A model generated the notes under the pieces. It saw nothing but the letters and a program-made list of their open reading frames with translations, did not search any database and was not told the origin of the DNA. A stretch of DNA of 64,000 nucleotides, taken from Lachnospiraceae bacterium. GTDB lineage: Bacteria > Bacillota > Clostridia > Lachnospirales > Lachnospiraceae. Shown here piece after piece: positions 62,612 to 64,000 of this stretch (positions within the stretch are counted from its first letter, which is position 1; each line of letters starts with the position of its first letter). The position numbers and the translations under genes were made by a program. The stretch lies in the NCBI GenBank assembly GCA_910576335.1, contig CAJTIU010000004.1, positions 212,451 through 276,450 on the forward strand, read 5' to 3'.

Positions 62612-63658
62612 TTACCAGTCTGTATAAATATCAATCGTACCGCTTGCGCAGCCGGTATCATAAACGATCCCCATGCCAAGCGATGTCATGACCTGCGTCC
62701 CCTTTGGATAATCGCTGCTTGCAAGACAAAGAAAACCATTGGCATCACGAATTGTACCATCTGCTGCCACATGACGTCCCGGTATAGCCAGGCCGTGCCC
62801 TGGAAGGACTTTCTGGCTATAATAAGTCTCCCTGTGTCCTCCATAATTATTCACGCCCTTTGAGGGGGTAAGGACGCCGCCATCTGACGGATACGTATAA
62901 CCTCCTCCTGAAGCCTCTGTATTGTCTGCCGGAGTACTTCCATTCTTCGAAGCATCCGAGTTCCCGTTATTATTTGCTTCTGACGCCCTGGCTGCTTCTT
63001 CTGCTTTTCTCGCCTCTTCTGCAGCCCTCGCTGCCTCTTCTGCCTGCTGCGCCTTCATATCCTGGATCTTTGCTTCAAGTGTCTCAATATCTGTTGATGT
63101 CTCTTCCGCTTTTTCTTTCAGCTTCTTTCGTTTGCTCTTCAGCTCCTCTTCAAGGTCAACACAGGCATCCTGCTGCTTTTTCAGATGTTTCTCTTCCTTT
63201 TCAATCGCATTGCGCAATTCCTGAAGTTCCTTAAACATGTTCCGGTCATACTCACTTACTGTCTGTACAAACTGAACCTTGTTAATAAAATCCGGGAAAC
63301 TGTCCGCCGAGAAGATCAGCCCCAGCATAGATTCCCCATCGTTCTCATACATATACTGGATACGGATCTTCATCTCAGCATAGTAATCATCTTCATTGTT
63401 CTTTGCAATGGCCAGCTGTTCCTGCGTCTTAGTAATGTCATTATTAATGCTGTCAAGCTCATTTTCATTCTCAGCAATCTGGGTTCCAATAGAGAGCAGT
63501 TCTTTGTTAATCTGCTCCAGATTACTTTGAAGTCCTGAAGATTCACTCTCCAGATTGTCAAGCTCATCGGCCCGGACTCCCGGCGCGGGACACAGAAGAC
63601 ATACTGCACAGGTGCAGGCTGTCATCATTTGTAACCATCGTGTTTTTGTTCTCTTCAT
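62612..63658 (-). CDS. Secreted coiled-coil/3D-domain cell-wall protein (PcsB/CwlO-like)
   Basis: A 348-residue exported protein with signal peptide to about residue 30, a long coiled coil (31-215) of the PcsB/CwlO type, an AEE/AARAAEEARKAEEAA-type spacer, a Gly/Ser/Asn linker and a C-terminal 3D domain (GIVYDTGCASGTIDIYTDW), whose aspartates form the catalytic site of lytic transglycosylase-like wall hydrolases. In related proteins the coiled coil holds the enzyme inactive until FtsEX acts. ATG at 63658 has AAAGGTATT upstream. Confidence 0.85.
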   Translation of the reverse strand: MKRTKTRWLQMMTACTCAVCLLCPAPGVRADELDNLESESSGLQSNLEQINKELLSIGTQIAENENELDSINNDITKTQEQLAIAKNNEDDYYAEMKIRIQYMYENDGESMLGLIFSADSFPDFINKVQFVQTVSEYDRNMFKELQELRNAIEKEEKHLKKQQDACVDLEEELKSKRKKLKEKAEETSTDIETLEAKIQDMKAQQAEEAARAAEEARKAEEAARASEANNNGNSDASKNGSTPADNTEASGGGYTYPSDGGVLTPSKGVNNYGGHRETYYSQKVLPGHGLAIPGRHVAADGTIRDANGFLCLASSDYPKGTQVMTSLGMGIVYDTGCASGTIDIYTDW

Positions 63659-64000
63659 AATACCTTTCGTAACTGCCTGAAAGCTTCGCAGTCACTGCCT
63701 TTCCTAATAGAGTCATTTTCGAGGTACCATTGTGCGAACAGTTCAGACAGGTCTGCGCAGGCTTGTCTGAGCTGTTACCATGTGCAGTCAGTAACTACAC
63801 TGACGGCTGCCTGTTTCTTCACAGCCAACTACATTCTACTATCTTTTTCCCGGCTTGTCAATCCAAGGTTGACGAGGGTGTAGATAAAAAACTTTGGTTT
63901 TTATCTACGCAGTAAAAAACGGCAAATGCACATTTTTACATTGTGCGTCTGCCGTTTCGTCATTTCATTCTCTTAATGTGGTCTGAAAAAAATGTAACCA
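63659..64000. other. Terminal intergenic stretch
   Basis: 342 bp with no gene I can support. It holds the family E hairpin and two terminator-like stems: GTAGATAAAAA / TTTTTATCTAC at 63880-63908 and AAACGGCA / TGCCGTTT at 63917-63957 with an inner GCACA / TGTGC pair. They probably end a gene beyond the window edge. Confidence 0.6.
63737..63776. repeat. Family E hairpin, copy 2
   Basis: AACAGTTCAGACA and TGTCTGAGCTGTT are 13-bp arms with one G-T mismatch, loop GGTCTGCGCAGGCT. A related fragment (CCAGACAGGTCTGTGCAGGG) occurs at 37856-37875. Confidence 0.65.

Overview
This 64 kb window looks like chromosome from a spore-forming, low-to-middle GC member of the Clostridia, most likely Lachnospiraceae (Clostridium cluster XIVa: Dorea, Blautia or Clostridium scindens-like genera). 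The inference rests on strong AGGAGG-type ribosome binding sites, GTG/TTG/ATG start use, ATGA/TGATG/TAATG-type gene overlaps, and families typical of that group: DUF4364, DUF5721, DUF6483, a ClpX with a divergent N-terminal half, a Csp-like S8 protease, a GerMN lipoprotein and a lactate-oxidase-like FMN enzyme beside holA. I could not run a search, so the genus is not fixed.

Layout. 0-3 kb: a CadC-like metal sensor and a Zn/Cd-exporting P1B ATPase with a His/Cys-rich N-terminus. 3.3-4.5 kb: a truncated AAA ATPase. 4.7-9.6 kb: an ABC-2 exporter module (one ATPase, two permeases) carrying two different regulators. 9.8-12.9 kb: tRNA-Gly(CCC), a PucR-type remnant, an AAA_14/DUF4143 ATPase and a broken AAA ATPase. 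13-16.7 kb: MATE transporter, ung, and an isolated hisHF pair. 16.8-24.0 kb: a LacI-controlled uptake/catabolism cluster (NMT1-type ABC transporter, two tandem amidohydrolases, a degenerate M24 enzyme) whose substrate I cannot name. 24.4-26.6 kb: a two-component system. 26.8-29.6 kb: radical SAM protein, DUF4364 and split chromate transporter. 29.6-34.7 kb: hemW-lepA and holA with an FMN-dependent enzyme. 34.8-38.5 kb: another AAA_14 ATPase, a secreted protein of unknown function and a gene graveyard (LanC/LanM piece, NCS2 permease piece, AAA piece). 38.6-44.9 kb: a comEA / two-component system / GerMN / comEC operon. 45.5-52.1 kb: arginine biosynthesis (argCJBD with an embedded GNAT, divergent argG) with ARG-box-like sites. 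52.1-61.9 kb: a degenerate lspA, a small coiled-coil protein, S8 protease, clpX, ligA, an rRNA pseudouridine synthase, and a DHHW/MBOAT surface O-acetylation pair. 62-64 kb: DUF5721 and a coiled-coil/3D-domain wall hydrolase.

The most unusual property is not a gene but the intergenic DNA. At least five families of short palindromic or inverted-repeat elements recur between genes: (A) an ~80 bp element built on GTCAAAAGGTCATGC; (B) a 32-46 bp perfect hairpin built on GGGACGGGGCATTTTT, six copies; (C) a ~130-146 bp element with GTTACTATTCACGG-like inverted ends; (D) one built on ACGGCAGATTTATCTGGCGC; (E) CAGTTCAGACAG hairpins. A separate 162 bp element has CTAGTACATC inverted ends. Copies touch genes: B supplies the C-terminus and stop of the lspA-like gene and marks the break of an AAA pseudogene, D supplies the stop of holA, and two composite B copies lie in opposite orientation on either side of argG. 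No transposase is visible in the window, so these would have to be mobilised in trans, if they are mobile.
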